Shown here one piece after another: positions 1 to 8,864 of a stretch of DNA of 38,426 nt (positions are counted from its first letter, which is position 1; each line of letters opens with the position of its first letter). Origin of the DNA: an uncultured Lachnospiraceae bacterium (GTDB lineage: Bacteria > Bacillota > Clostridia > Lachnospirales > Lachnospiraceae). Where the stretch lies: contig CAKRNX010000005.1 of the NCBI GenBank assembly GCA_934371475.1, forward strand, positions 1 through 38,426, written 5' to 3'. The notes under the pieces are model-generated. The model ran no database searches. It worked only from the letters and a program-made list of their open reading frames with translations, and had not been told where the DNA came from. The translations under genes and the position numbers were made by a program.

Positions 1-2886
1 CAGTACCACTGTCACCTCGTTGTCCTGCTCAGATACATAGCCTTCCATCTGGGCAGTCTCAATCAGCAGATCCTCCTCTGTCAGGACAACTTCACTGCCA
101 TTGATATCCAGCTTCAGTGCGCCGTTCTGTTTCAGTTCATCCATTGCCGCATTGCCGTCCAGCGAGCCAAGTGCCTGGCGGATACCGCCCAGCAGCTTGC
201 CGTATTTGGGTCCCACAGTCTTTAACTGCGGTTTGAAGGTATAAGAAGTAAAGGAACGCACATCGTCTGTGAAGTTCACTTTCTTCACATTCAGCTCATC
301 CTTTACAATATCTGCAAAATACTCAGACAGCGTATGATCTGCCTTTACAAACATCTGACCGATCGGCTGACGGTTTTTGATGTTCGCTGCATTTCTGCAG
401 GCACGGCCCATCACTACAATATCCAGCACCTCTTCCATATCCTCTTCCAGCTTCATATCGATATGAGATGCATCTGCCTTCGGGAAATCGCACAGATGGA
501 TGCTCTCCGGTGCCTTCGGGTCGATCCGGCGCACAATATTCTGATAAATATCCTCTGTCATAAACGGGATCATCGGCGCGGCTGCCTTGCACACATTTAC
601 CAGTGCCGTATACAGAGTCATGTAAGCGTTGATCTTATCCTGCTCCATGCCCTTTGCCCAGAAACGTTCACGGCTCCGGCGCACATACCAGTTGCTCATA
701 TCGTCTACAAAGCTCTCCAATGCTCTCGCAGCCTCCGGAATCTTGTAGCTGCCCAGATCGTCATCTACGACCTTAATCATGGAGTTCATCTTGGAAAGCA
801 GCCATTTGTCCATTACCGGCAGCTTGTCATAGTCCAGAGCGTAATCCATGGGATTAAAGTTGTCAATGTTCGCATACAGCACATAGAATGCATAAGTGTT
901 CCACAGAGTACCCATGAACTTGCGCTGTCCTTCCTGCACTGCCTTGCCATGGAAGCGGTTGGGCAGCCAGGGCGCGCTGTTGATATAGAAATACCAGCGG
1001 ATCGCATCTGCGCCGTAGGTAGATAATGCCTCAAACGGATCTACCGCATTTCCCTTGGATTTGCTCATCTTCTGTCCGTTCTCATCCTGTACATGTCCCA
1101 GCACGATGACGTTCTGGTACGGTGCGCAGTGGAACAGCAGCGTAGACTCAGCCAGCAGAGAATAGAACCATCCTCTCGTCTGGTCAACCGCCTCGGAAAT
1201 GAACTGTGCCGGGAACTGCTTGCGGAACAGCTCCTGATTTTCAAACGGATAGTGATGCTGCGCGAACGGCATTGCACCTGAATCGAACCAGCAGTCGATC
1301 ACTTCCGGAACACGGTGCATAGGTTTACCGCACTTCGGGCACTTGATGGTGATCGCATCGATATACGGGCGGTGCAGCTCCACAGTCTTGGCACTCTCAT
1401 CGCCGCTCTTCTCAAACAGCTCTTCTCTGCTGCCGATGCTCTCCATATGACCGCAGTCTTCACATTCCCAGATATTTAACGGAGTTCCCCAGTAGCGGTT
1501 ACGGGAAATCCCCCAGTCCTGCACATTCTCCAGCCAGTCGCCGAAACGTCCTTTACCAATGCTCTCTGGAATCCAGTTAATGGTATTATTGTTGGCAATC
1601 AGCTCATCCTTGACTGCTGTCATCTTGATGAACCAGGACTCTCTCGCATAGTAGATCAGCGGAGTATCGCATCTCCAGCAGTGCGGGTAATCATGCTCGA
1701 ACTTGGGCGCATCATACAGTTTGCCCTCTTTCTCCAGATCCATCAGAACCGGCTTGTCCGCATCTTTTACAAACAGTCCCGCATACGGAGTCTCAGCGGT
1801 CATCTGACCTTTTCCGTCTACGAACTGTACAAACGGCAGATCATAATTTCTGCCGATCCGGCTGTCGTCTTCACCGAATGCCGGAGCGATATGAACGATA
1901 CCGGTACCGTCTGACATGGTAACATATCCGTCCATCGTCACAAAATGAGCTTTTTTATGCTGTTTCACTGCCGCCTCGCCTGCGCAGGCAAACAGCGGCT
2001 CGTACTCTCTGTACTCCAGATCTCTGCCCTTGTAAGTCTCCAGCACCTCATAGGCCGGAATGCCTTTCTCCTCGTCACCCAGCCTGCCAAGCACCTTGTC
2101 CATCAGCGCTTCTGCCATGTAGTAAGTGTAACCGTCGGCAGCCTTTACTTTACAGTAAGTCTCATCCGGGTTCACGCAGAGAGCCACGTTGGAGGGCAGG
2201 GTCCACGGCGTGGTGGTCCATGCCAGGAAATAAGCATCCTCGCCTACTGCCTTAAAACGCACGATCGCAGAGCGCTCTTTTACGGTCTTATACCCCTGAG
2301 CCACCTCCTGGGAAGACAGCGGGGTACCGCAGCGCGGACAGTAAGGCACTACCTTAAATCCCTTGTAAAGCAGCTTTCTGTCCCAGATCTGCTTCAGTGC
2401 CCACCACTCAGACTCAATATAATCGTCATGGTATGTCACATACGGGTTATCCATATCAGCCCAGAAGCCTACGGTACCGGAGAAATCTTCCCACATGCCC
2501 TTATACTTCCAGACACTCTCTTTACACTGATTAATAAACGGAACCAGACCATATTCCTCGATCTGATCTTTTCCGTCAAGGCCCAGTTTTTTCTCTACTT
2601 CCAGCTCTACCGGAAGTCCGTGGGTATCCCATCCTGCTTTACGCGGAACCATCTTGCCTTTCATGGTCTGGTATCTGGGAATCATATCCTTGATGACACG
2701 GGTCAGTACGTGACCAATGTGAGGTTTTCCGTTGGCTGTTGGCGGTCCGTCATAAAATGTATAGGTCTCACAGCCTTCCCGCTGCTCCATACTCTTCTCA
2801 AAAATCCGGTTTTCTTTCCAGAATTCCTGAGTTTTCTTCTCTCTGTCAACGAAATTCAGATTCGTCGATACTTTATCGTATAACAT
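1..2886 (-). CDS. ileS: Isoleucyl-tRNA synthetase, 3' end outside the window
   Basis: Charges tRNA-Ile with isoleucine in the cytoplasm. The ATG at 2886 follows AAGGAGGAAG at good spacing; 962 codons are visible and the frame runs off the left edge. The class-I signature HIGH is at residues 56-59 (2710-2721) and KMSKS at 606-610 (1057-1071). Between them are the editing domain and a CPRCG segment. The anticodon-binding region and part of the C-terminal domain follow. The protein already exceeds the roughly 940 residues of the E. coli-type enzyme without a stop, and it carries GWDTHGLPVE rather than the E. coli-type GWDCHGLPIE. Both features resemble the longer, eukaryote-like IleS2 class (inference). 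The gene is transcribed from its own sigma-A promoter, divergently from the LytTR regulator at 3235. Identity is very secure; the subclass is tentative. Confidence 0.97.
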   Translation of the reverse strand, partial: MLYDKVSTNLNFVDREKKTQEFWKENRIFEKSMEQREGCETYTFYDGPPTANGKPHIGHVLTRVIKDMIPRYQTMKGKMVPRKAGWDTHGLPVELEVEKKLGLDGKDQIEEYGLVPFINQCKESVWKYKGMWEDFSGTVGFWADMDNPYVTYHDDYIESEWWALKQIWDRKLLYKGFKVVPYCPRCGTPLSSQEVAQGYKTVKERSAIVRFKAVGEDAYFLAWTTTPWTLPSNVALCVNPDETYCKVKAADGYTYYMAEALMDKVLGRLGDEEKGIPAYEVLETYKGRDLEYREYEPLFACAGEAAVKQHKKAHFVTMDGYVTMSDGTGIVHIAPAFGEDDSRIGRNYDLPFVQFVDGKGQMTAETPYAGLFVKDADKPVLMDLEKEGKLYDAPKFEHDYPHCWRCDTPLIYYARESWFIKMTAVKDELIANNNTINWIPESIGKGRFGDWLENVQDWGISRNRYWGTPLNIWECEDCGHMESIGSREELFEKSGDESAKTVELHRPYIDAITIKCPKCGKPMHRVPEVIDCWFDSGAMPFAQHHYPFENQELFRKQFPAQFISEAVDQTRGWFYSLLAESTLLFHCAPYQNVIVLGHVQDENGQKMSKSKGNAVDPFEALSTYGADAIRWYFYINSAPWLPNRFHGKAVQEGQRKFMGTLWNTYAFYVLYANIDNFNPMDYALDYDKLPVMDKWLLSKMNSMIKVVDDDLGSYKIPEAARALESFVDDMSNWYVRRSRERFWAKGMEQDKINAYMTLYTALVNVCKAAAPMIPFMTEDIYQNIVRRIDPKAPESIHLCDFPKADASHIDMKLEEDMEEVLDIVVMGRACRNAANIKNRQPIGQMFVKADHTLSEYFADIVKDELNVKKVNFTDDVRSFTSYTFKPQLKTVGPKYGKLLGGIRQALGSLDGNAAMDELKQNGALKLDINGSEVVLTEEDLLIETAQMEGYVSEQDNEVTVVL

Positions 2887-2949
2887 GAATTCTTCCTCCT
2901 TCAGAAGGGCATCTGTTGCCTGAAACTGCGCCTTTTAAGCATATTTTTC

Positions 2950-2979
2950 ATTATATACACAAGCAAAACATTTTGTCAA
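2950..2979 (-). promoter_or_regulatory. Sigma-A promoter of ileS
   Basis: On the minus strand TTGACA (2979-2974) and TATAAT (2955-2950) are separated by 18 bp. The predicted transcript starts near 2943, giving a leader of only about 57 nt before the ileS ATG. That is too short for a T-box. Confidence 0.8.
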
Positions 2980-3001
2980 TCTTCCCGCCTCGCTTCTTTG
3001 A

Positions 3002-3054
3002 ACAGGATTTTGCATAATGTCAAGATAGTGCATTTTGGATTTCAGGATAATGCA
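3002..3054 (+). promoter_or_regulatory. Iterated 13-bp boxes between ileS and the LytTR regulator
   Basis: Three related boxes lie in the divergent gap: ACAGGATTTTGCA (3002-3014), TCAAGATAGTGCA (3020-3032) and TCAGGATAATGCA (3042-3054). The last two differ at two positions and start 22 bp apart, about two helical turns, as expected for a regulator binding direct repeats. LytTR regulators bind paired direct repeats with this kind of spacing, so autoregulation is possible. The boxes sit well upstream of the regulator's own -10 (3159) and nearer the ileS -35. The target gene is therefore uncertain. Confidence 0.45.
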
Positions 3055-3083
3055 GTCTAATCGCATAAAATTACATTAGTATC

Positions 3084-3108
3084 CTATCATTTCCAGATGG
3101 TATGATAG
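3084..3108. promoter_or_regulatory. Inverted repeat upstream of LytTR operon promoter
   Basis: Perfect 7-bp arms CTATCAT (3084-3090) and ATGATAG (3102-3108) are separated by 11 bp. The centre is about 75 bp before the predicted start of the LytTR operon transcript, which fits an operator. Function is inferred only from position. Confidence 0.35.
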
Positions 3109-3155
3109 AGGAAACGGACACCAGGAGAATGTTTTGGTATGTTCTCACTATTCTG

Positions 3156-3164
3156 TGTTATAAT
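3156..3164 (+). promoter_or_regulatory. Extended -10 promoter of the LytTR operon
   Basis: TGTTATAAT is a TG-N-TATAAT extended -10 element; the upstream TTGGTA (3134-3139) is a poor -35 at 19 bp. The predicted start is near 3171. The leader is about 63 nt and ends in the ribosome site AGAAAGGAGA before the ATG at 3235. Confidence 0.6.
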
Positions 3165-3234
3165 AATTTTAAGATTGCGGTGATCATCAAAACAGACACT
3201 GTAATCCCTGTGAGAAAGGAGATTTTCTTAACCT

Positions 3235-3951
3235 ATGGTAAAAGTTGCAGTTTGCGATGACGAAGAAGCGGTTCTGCCTTACCTGATCTCTCAGATACGT
3301 TCTGCCTTTGAGCAATTCCGGATCCAGGCAGACATTGCCTCCTACACATCTCCTCTCAAGCTAAAAGATGACGTTCTGGAGGAGAAGCATGACGATTATG
3401 AAGTGTATTTCCTCGATATTGATATGCCGGAGATGAACGGTTTTGCGCTGGCCTCTCTTCTGGCTGACAAATTCCGGAAAGCTTTCCTTATCTTTATTTC
3501 CGCACGGAACGATTACGTCTTTTCCTGCTTTTCGCACCATCCTTTTTCATTTGTCCGGAAGGATAACCTGCAGAAGGATCTGGAAAACACCGTGCGGGAT
3601 CTGAAGCAAAGCCTTGATACTGTTTCCGGCTGCGATACCATCACGCTGGTGGACGAGCATAAGCATGCTTTTCAGTTTTCCGCCAGAGAAGTTTCCTATA
3701 TAGAAGCGCAGGACAAGTATATCTGTGTCCGGACACTCACCGGCAGTCAGCTGATCCGCAGCTCCCTGTCTGCCGCCGAGCGAGCCCTGAAAGACACCAG
3801 TTTTATGCGCATCCACAAGTCTTACCTTGTTAATCTCCATTCTGTCTACTCTATCTCCTATGATCGGGTGATCCTGGACGACCGGACGGAGCTTCCCGTG
3901 GGCCGCGGAAAAGTACAGCAGCTGAAACAGCGTTTCGGCAGCGAAGTATAG
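3235..3951 (+). CDS. LytTR-family response regulator (AgrA/LytT-like)
   Basis: Cytoplasmic two-component response regulator of 238 aa. Residues 1-125 form a receiver domain with the acidic pair in VCDDEE near the N terminus and the likely phosphoacceptor Asp61 in FLDIDMPEMNG. Residues about 135-235 form a LytTR DNA-binding domain, with the typical segments SYIEAQDKYICV, FMRIHKSYLVNL and ELPVGRGKVQQL. The start is supported by AGAAAGGAGA about 12 nt upstream. It is followed 29 bp later by the GHKL kinase at 3981, its obvious partner, and the two secreted GH3 genes lie next on the same strand. Family assignment is firm. The regulon is unknown, but boxes at 3002-3054 and at the GH3 promoters are candidate targets. 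Confidence 0.93.
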   Translation: MVKVAVCDDEEAVLPYLISQIRSAFEQFRIQADIASYTSPLKLKDDVLEEKHDDYEVYFLDIDMPEMNGFALASLLADKFRKAFLIFISARNDYVFSCFSHHPFSFVRKDNLQKDLENTVRDLKQSLDTVSGCDTITLVDEHKHAFQFSAREVSYIEAQDKYICVRTLTGSQLIRSSLSAAERALKDTSFMRIHKSYLVNLHSVYSISYDRVILDDRTELPVGRGKVQQLKQRFGSEV

Positions 3952-3980
3952 GCCTGATTGAAATAAAAGGAGTTTCTCCA

Positions 3981-5336
3981 ATGATTAATCTACGCACCGC
4001 CAACAAATATCTTTACTGGGAACCGGGAATCAGGGAAATTCACCTGCTGGGGCAGTTTCTCGATGCCTTTCTGTTCCTGTATCTGATCTGGCACTTTTTT
4101 GAACCGAAAAAAAACATCTACCGCAAACCTGCATGGAAAGCAGGCATGGTACTGCTGTTTACCTTTATCCTCTCCTTCACTGACTGGATTTTCCACAATA
4201 ATTTCTATACCTATTGCGTGGCTATGGTAGCCGTTCCCATGATCTACCTATTCTTTTTTTACAACGGCGATCCATCAATCAAGATCCTGGTCTGCGTCAT
4301 CTTCTTCTCCCTGATGAATGCGCTGGAGGGGATCCCGGTAGCCCTCAACCTCTGTCTGACCGGCAATGCGTTTCTGCCAAAATGGATTTGGGTCGTTACC
4401 TTTTTTATCCGCAGAGTCGTACTCAAGGCAGTCCTCTATTTTTTGCTGCGTGTGCTGATGCTGGACATCATCCGCAAATGCACTTATATCCGCAAAATCT
4501 ATTGGTATTACCTCGGCGCCGTCTGTATTGCTGCCTACATTCTTCCGCAGCTGCCGTGCCATCTGGATCTGAAGCTCTGGGACTATGCGGTCATCAAGCT
4601 GGTCATTTCTATCTCCAGCCTGGCTCTGATCTGTGCCGGATGCCGGGTCACCGGTCTGATCATGCAGCTTGACGATATGCAGAAACAGAAACTGATCCAG
4701 AAAACCGCCGGAAAGGCACAGATGCAGGATCTCACGCAGATGACAGAAATGCAGGAGACATTCCGCAAACTGCGCCATGATTACAAGGCGCATCTGTTCG
4801 CTATCGACGCGTTGGTAGAGCAGAAAGAATACGACAAGCTCCATCATTATCTGGCAGCCATGCATGAGTCAATCGACAATCTGACCATCACTGCCGCCTA
4901 CACCGATTCCAATGTGCTCAATCTGTTTCTGACCCAGAAAGAGCAGGAGGCGTCACGGGCAGGCGTTTCCTTCCAGGCTATCTCCTCTCTTGAACTAGAA
5001 CCGATCCTGGATAAACGAATTCAGCTGTATGACCTGATTTCCCTGCTGTCCAATCTCTGTGACAACGCCATCGAATCTGCCGCACGGGTGCCGGGCGGTT
5101 CCGTCCGTCTGACATTTTCCAGGAAGAAATCTTACCTCAAGATCCAGACAGATAACTCCACGGACTCCAATGTCCTGCAGGAGAATCCCCAGTTTGCCAC
5201 TACAAAAAAAGATCAGATGTTCCACGGATTCGGCACACGGATTATCATGGATATCATCGAAAAATACGACGGGATCAGAACCGCCCGCGGCAGCGACCAT
5301 AACCTGTCAATCCAGATCCTTCTGAAAACCGAATAA
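3981..5336 (+). CDS. Membrane GHKL-type sensor histidine kinase (AgrC-like)
   Basis: A 451-aa kinase. About residues 15-225 are hydrophobic and hold roughly six membrane segments with no large extracellular domain, as in peptide-sensing AgrC-type kinases. The dimerisation/phosphoacceptor helix contains FRKLRHDYKAHL, with His266 as the likely phosphorylated residue. The GHKL ATPase has an N-box around LLSNLCDNAIESAA and a G-box around GFGTRIIMDIIEKYDG. The start follows AAAAGGAG. It is paired with the LytTR regulator 29 bp upstream. No agrB- or agrD-like gene is visible nearby, so the signal cannot be named; it could be a peptide, a metabolite or envelope stress. The coupling to the downstream GH3 genes is inference from order and strand. 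Confidence 0.92.
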   Translation: MINLRTANKYLYWEPGIREIHLLGQFLDAFLFLYLIWHFFEPKKNIYRKPAWKAGMVLLFTFILSFTDWIFHNNFYTYCVAMVAVPMIYLFFFYNGDPSIKILVCVIFFSLMNALEGIPVALNLCLTGNAFLPKWIWVVTFFIRRVVLKAVLYFLLRVLMLDIIRKCTYIRKIYWYYLGAVCIAAYILPQLPCHLDLKLWDYAVIKLVISISSLALICAGCRVTGLIMQLDDMQKQKLIQKTAGKAQMQDLTQMTEMQETFRKLRHDYKAHLFAIDALVEQKEYDKLHHYLAAMHESIDNLTITAAYTDSNVLNLFLTQKEQEASRAGVSFQAISSLELEPILDKRIQLYDLISLLSNLCDNAIESAARVPGGSVRLTFSRKKSYLKIQTDNSTDSNVLQENPQFATTKKDQMFHGFGTRIIMDIIEKYDGIRTARGSDHNLSIQILLKTE

Positions 5337-5346
5337 CGCTTTTATA

Positions 5347-5422
5347 TTCAAGAATGCTCCGGCAAGATTGACTCACACCTCTGATACTGATTTGTTTCCC
5401 GCCACCTGCAGAGGTGTGAGTC
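5347..5422. repeat. Repeat module A half-copy plus 13-bp inverted repeat
   Basis: TTCAAGAATGCTCCGGCA (5347-5364) is the left half of module A; the right arm is missing. It is followed by an inverted repeat GACTCACACCTCT (5370-5382) / AGAGGTGTGAGTC (5410-5422) with a 27-nt loop. The loop text CTGATACTGATTTGTTTC recurs, with small changes, beside module A at 26213. Position just after the kinase stop could allow a terminator role, but there is no T tract. The rest of the 5337-5712 gap is AT-rich and holds the GH3 promoter. Confidence 0.6.
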
Positions 5423-5556
5423 ACCTCACATCCGTTAATCGACACATATTTATTTCCGCGAACATCAAGCCTTTCATTTTATCATATTTAACCGTTTTCC
5501 CCTTCTTCTTATTTAATATATTTTTACAGTTATCACCCGTTTATATCCATACGTCA

Positions 5557-5621
5557 TTGGCGACTTTTTACCGCAGTTGACGACATGGCATATTGTATTT
5601 CGTTATTTTGTATGATATGTT
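5557..5621 (+). promoter_or_regulatory. GH3 promoter with paired TTGRCGACWT activator-type boxes
   Basis: Direct repeats TTGGCGACTT (5557-5566) and TTGACGACAT (5577-5586) start exactly 20 bp apart. They precede a weak promoter TTGTAT (5593-5598), 17 bp, TATGTT (5616-5621). The same pair with the same 20-bp period stands before the second GH3 gene at 8865-8894. Weak promoter hexamers with upstream direct repeats suggest activation by a dimeric regulator. Confidence 0.6.
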
Positions 5622-5712
5622 CATTTTACAAGGTTTTGATCCGTCAATATGCCGGAACCGTTCTTTGGCAAACGGATCTGTTATATTCTTGACAAAAAGG
5701 AGGATTTGTAAC

Positions 5713-8688
5713 ATGAAAAAAGGTTCTATGACATGGAAAGCTTCTGCTATGGCTATGGCAGTTGCAATGGCAGCTTCTGCATTTTCCATGAGCCCGATGG
5801 CTCCCATGGTTGCACAGGCAGAAGAAGCTCAGGAGACCGTAAGTTTCCCGCAGTACTACACATCTGATCTGGTTCAGCCGGAGCATGATTCCGATATCGT
5901 AAACGCTAAGGTAGAGGCTCTCGTGAAAGCCATGACTACCGAAGAAAAATATACCTTCATCGGCGGCAGCGGAATGGGTACTGTAGGTGATGCAGGTAAC
6001 CTTCCGGGCGTTGGACGTCTCGGAGTTCCGCAGATCAAAATGTATGATGGTCCCTGCGGTATCTACTACATGACAGACTCCACCAACCCGCCTATCGAGG
6101 AAATGCTGGCAGCTACATGGGATAAGGATATGGCTTATCTCTATGGTAACATGGTAAGCAAAGAGGCAAAGGCTATCGGCGCTGGCATGATGCTGAGCGC
6201 ACAGCTTGACCTTCAGCGTATCCCGCAGTTCTCACGTACCAAGGATCAGCTTGGTGAGGATCCCTATCTGATCAACAAGATGGGCACACAGCTGGTATCC
6301 GGTATGCAGAGCGAAGGCGGCATCGCAGTTCTGAAACACTTCATCGCTTACACAGAAGGTTCCAACAACGACGTGCTTTCCGAGCAGGCACTGCACGAAG
6401 TATATCTGAAAGCATTTGAGGGCGCTGTCAAAGAAGCTAACGCACTGGGTATCATGTCCTCCTACAACCTGATCAACGGAACATACGCTTCCGCTAATAC
6501 TTATATCCAGAATGATGTTCTGCGTGACATGTGGGGATACGACTACTTCACAATCACTGACTGGGGCGGAAACCACGAATATACACTGGACAAGGGTACC
6601 GATATCGAGATGCCCAAACTGAACCTCAACAGTCAGGAAGGTGCTGACGCTCTGATTGCAGATGAGACTTATACACAGGAAGAGATCGACGCTATGATCG
6701 ATCAGGCCGTAACCCGTATCCTGAAAGCATACGGCCAGGCAGGTTATCTGACTCTGGTTGAGCTGGACGAGGATGGCAATGTAAAAGAAGAAGTTGGACG
6801 TACCGAGCCGATTTATCAGCTGACCACAGAAGATACTGTAAAACAGCTGGCAGACCTGCTGGATTCCAGCAACGAGACAGCTCAGACAGTTGCTGAGCAG
6901 GGTGCTGTTCTTCTGAAGAATGACGAGAAAGCTCTTCCGGTAGCTGACGGCGAGTCTGTAGCAGTGATCGGTGTAACCGGCACACATCTGGCTTCCGGTA
7001 CAGGCGGAGAACGTTCTTACGGTACTCTGGCTTCCATGACCAGCCCGCTCGCTGCTCTGCAGGAAAAACTTGGCGAAGACAAAGTAACAGGCGTTGCTTA
7101 CAATGATATCATCGGAACTCCGATCCCGGCAGAATGCTTCTACACAGCAGAAGAAGGCGATGAACACGGACTTACCAGAACATACGGTGTTGCTGAAGCA
7201 GCAGGCGCTGAAGCAGAACTTCAGGGCTTCGCAGGCGGCGGCGGATTTGGAAGCGCCAAACTGGAAGATACCGCAATGGAAGGTCATGAGATCGGTGAGG
7301 TTTGCCAGATTGATGAAAACATCAACTTTACAACAGGAACCATCAACGGCGCTCCGAACAAGACATTCCGCGTAGACGGCGCTGACGAAGGCACCGCAAC
7401 CGCATTCGCATATGATACTCTTCCGGCATACACCTGGGAAGGTTATCTGGAAGCTCCGGAAGACGGTACATACACCATCTCCCAGCAGAGTATCGGCGGC
7501 GTTTCCTATATGTATCTGTACGATGGCGAAGACGTTGTTGTAGCAGGCAAAGCATCCAGCACAGCAAGACAGGGATCTCAGTGGAACAACAGTATCGTTC
7601 CGTCCGAGACAGGTATGGATGTACAGAACTTCACTGCTGAACTGAAAGCAGGACATCGTTATAAGATCGTTGTACAGGCTGTTTACAAAGATGTACAGAA
7701 AGATCTGCAGGTAAGTCTGAACTGGATCACTCCGAGCCAGAAACAGGCTAACATCGACGCATCGATCGAAGCTGCTAAGAACAATGACAAGACCGTCATC
7801 TTTGCATACGCAACTTCACTGTCAAACAACAAGACCGATCACATCGAAGATATGAGCATGAAACTGTCTGATGATCAGGTTGAGATGATCAATACGGTTG
7901 CCGAGGCAGCACATGAAGCAGGACATCAGGTTGCAGTTGTTCTGAATGCTACTACCGCTGTTGTTATGGGCGACTGGCTCGACAATGTGGATGCTGTACT
8001 TGATATGTACTATCCGGGTCAGCGCGGCGGCTATGCTACAGCTAACCTGCTGACAGGCGAAGTGAACCCGAGCGGAAAACTGGCATTCACTATTCCGAAA
8101 GAAGATACAGATACTCTGATCACTAACTCCGATCAGGCATGGGCACTGTACCAGACAGTTACAAACGAAGCTGCTAACCAGAAGACCACCGTTTACTACG
8201 AGGGCATCAACGTAGGTTACAAGTGGTTCGACGAAGAAGGCATTGAGCCGCAGTTCGACTTCGGATACGGCCTGTCCTATACAGATTTCGAATACAGCGA
8301 TCTGACCGTTACTGAGGCTCCGGCTGAGGGCGAGAGCATCGGATACGACGTAACCTTCACCGTTACCAACATCGGCGATGTAACAGGTTCCGAGACAGCA
8401 CAGCTGTACCTGGGCGAAGCTGAAGTTCCGGATGGACTGCAGTCATCCAAGTACACCCTGGCTGGATTTGAGAAAGTAAAAGACCTTGAGCCCGGCGAAT
8501 CCAGAGAAGTTACCATCCATGTACCGGAGCGTGAACTCTCCTACTGGAATACTGACCAGGAAGAACTCAATGAGAGAGAAGACGGAACCAAGGATAAATG
8601 GACTGTAGCAACCGGCGAAAGAACAATCTACGTTGGTGCTGCATCTGACAACCTGATCCTTCAGGAAACCGTTGATGTTGAGTTATAA
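5713..8688 (+). CDS. Secreted GH3 beta-glycosidase with PA14 and FnIII-like domains
   Basis: A 991-aa exo-acting glycoside hydrolase of family 3, probably a beta-glucosidase or beta-xylosidase type enzyme; the substrate is not readable. The ATG at 5713 is chosen because AAAAAGGAGGATTTGTAAC precedes it and a signal peptide begins there (likely cleavage after AQA, residue 36). The GH3 N-terminal barrel spans about 60-370, with VLKHF, the SEQALHEVYL helix and the nucleophile Asp283 in ITDWGG. The C-terminal alpha/beta domain starts near 390 (EQGAVLLKND). A PA14-like insert lies at about 565-680 (AYTWEGYLEAPEDGTYTI), then the rest of the domain with FGYGLSY. An FnIII-like domain lies at about 880-950. 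No wall anchor is visible. It ends in a strong terminator and shares promoter boxes with the next GH3. Confidence 0.95.
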   Translation: MKKGSMTWKASAMAMAVAMAASAFSMSPMAPMVAQAEEAQETVSFPQYYTSDLVQPEHDSDIVNAKVEALVKAMTTEEKYTFIGGSGMGTVGDAGNLPGVGRLGVPQIKMYDGPCGIYYMTDSTNPPIEEMLAATWDKDMAYLYGNMVSKEAKAIGAGMMLSAQLDLQRIPQFSRTKDQLGEDPYLINKMGTQLVSGMQSEGGIAVLKHFIAYTEGSNNDVLSEQALHEVYLKAFEGAVKEANALGIMSSYNLINGTYASANTYIQNDVLRDMWGYDYFTITDWGGNHEYTLDKGTDIEMPKLNLNSQEGADALIADETYTQEEIDAMIDQAVTRILKAYGQAGYLTLVELDEDGNVKEEVGRTEPIYQLTTEDTVKQLADLLDSSNETAQTVAEQGAVLLKNDEKALPVADGESVAVIGVTGTHLASGTGGERSYGTLASMTSPLAALQEKLGEDKVTGVAYNDIIGTPIPAECFYTAEEGDEHGLTRTYGVAEAAGAEAELQGFAGGGGFGSAKLEDTAMEGHEIGEVCQIDENINFTTGTINGAPNKTFRVDGADEGTATAFAYDTLPAYTWEGYLEAPEDGTYTISQQSIGGVSYMYLYDGEDVVVAGKASSTARQGSQWNNSIVPSETGMDVQNFTAELKAGHRYKIVVQAVYKDVQKDLQVSLNWITPSQKQANIDASIEAAKNNDKTVIFAYATSLSNNKTDHIEDMSMKLSDDQVEMINTVAEAAHEAGHQVAVVLNATTAVVMGDWLDNVDAVLDMYYPGQRGGYATANLLTGEVNPSGKLAFTIPKEDTDTLITNSDQAWALYQTVTNEAANQKTTVYYEGINVGYKWFDEEGIEPQFDFGYGLSYTDFEYSDLTVTEAPAEGESIGYDVTFTVTNIGDVTGSETAQLYLGEAEVPDGLQSSKYTLAGFEKVKDLEPGESREVTIHVPERELSYWNTDQEELNEREDGTKDKWTVATGERTIYVGAASDNLILQETVDVEL

Positions 8689-8732
8689 TCCGATCATCAG
8701 CTATACTGTGTGAATTTTTTAGCACCTGCCTA

Positions 8733-8774
8733 CCCCGGTCGGGCAGCCGAAAGGCTGTTCGCCCGGGGTTTTTG
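8733..8774 (+). terminator. Intrinsic terminator after the first GH3 gene
   Basis: CCCCGG (8733-8738) and the following ten bases pair with the segment ending CCGGGG (8763-8768). The loop is GAAA, two G-T pairs are needed, and TTTTT follows. It starts 45 bp after the stop codon and is a textbook terminator. Confidence 0.88.
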
Positions 8775-8846
8775 TTCAAGAATGCCCCGGCATTCTTGCT
8801 GCGGCGCAAAACCATTGTCCACCGGACAATGTGCGTTGCTGCTCGC
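8775..8846. repeat. Repeat modules A and B
   Basis: Module A is CAAGAATGCC-CC-GGCATTCTTG (8777-8798), a perfect hairpin with 10-bp arms. It is followed by module B (8803-8834): inner palindrome ATTGTCC-ACC-GGACAAT (8814-8830) within outer CGCA/TGCG. It abuts the GH3 terminator. The same B core recurs at 16611 and 29461, and A recurs at least six times in the window. Confidence 0.8.
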
Positions 8847-8864
8847 AGAATAGCCACATTGTAT

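Noticed and set aside
1945..2883. 312-codon open frame antisense to ileS
   Set aside because: It lies entirely inside ileS, with no supporting start signals or family motifs.
2887..3234. T-box leader for ileS
   Set aside because: No T-box sequence was seen, and the sigma-A promoter at 2950-2979 leaves only about 57 nt of leader.
5593..5712. Upstream start for the first GH3 gene
   Set aside because: It would add 40 residues overlapping the promoter; the strong ribosome site and signal peptide place the start at 5713.
6232..7656. 474-codon open frame antisense to the first GH3 gene
   Set aside because: It is an artefact of codon bias in a highly expressed GH3 gene; the product is Cys-rich, without domain logic, and no promoter or ribosome site was seen.
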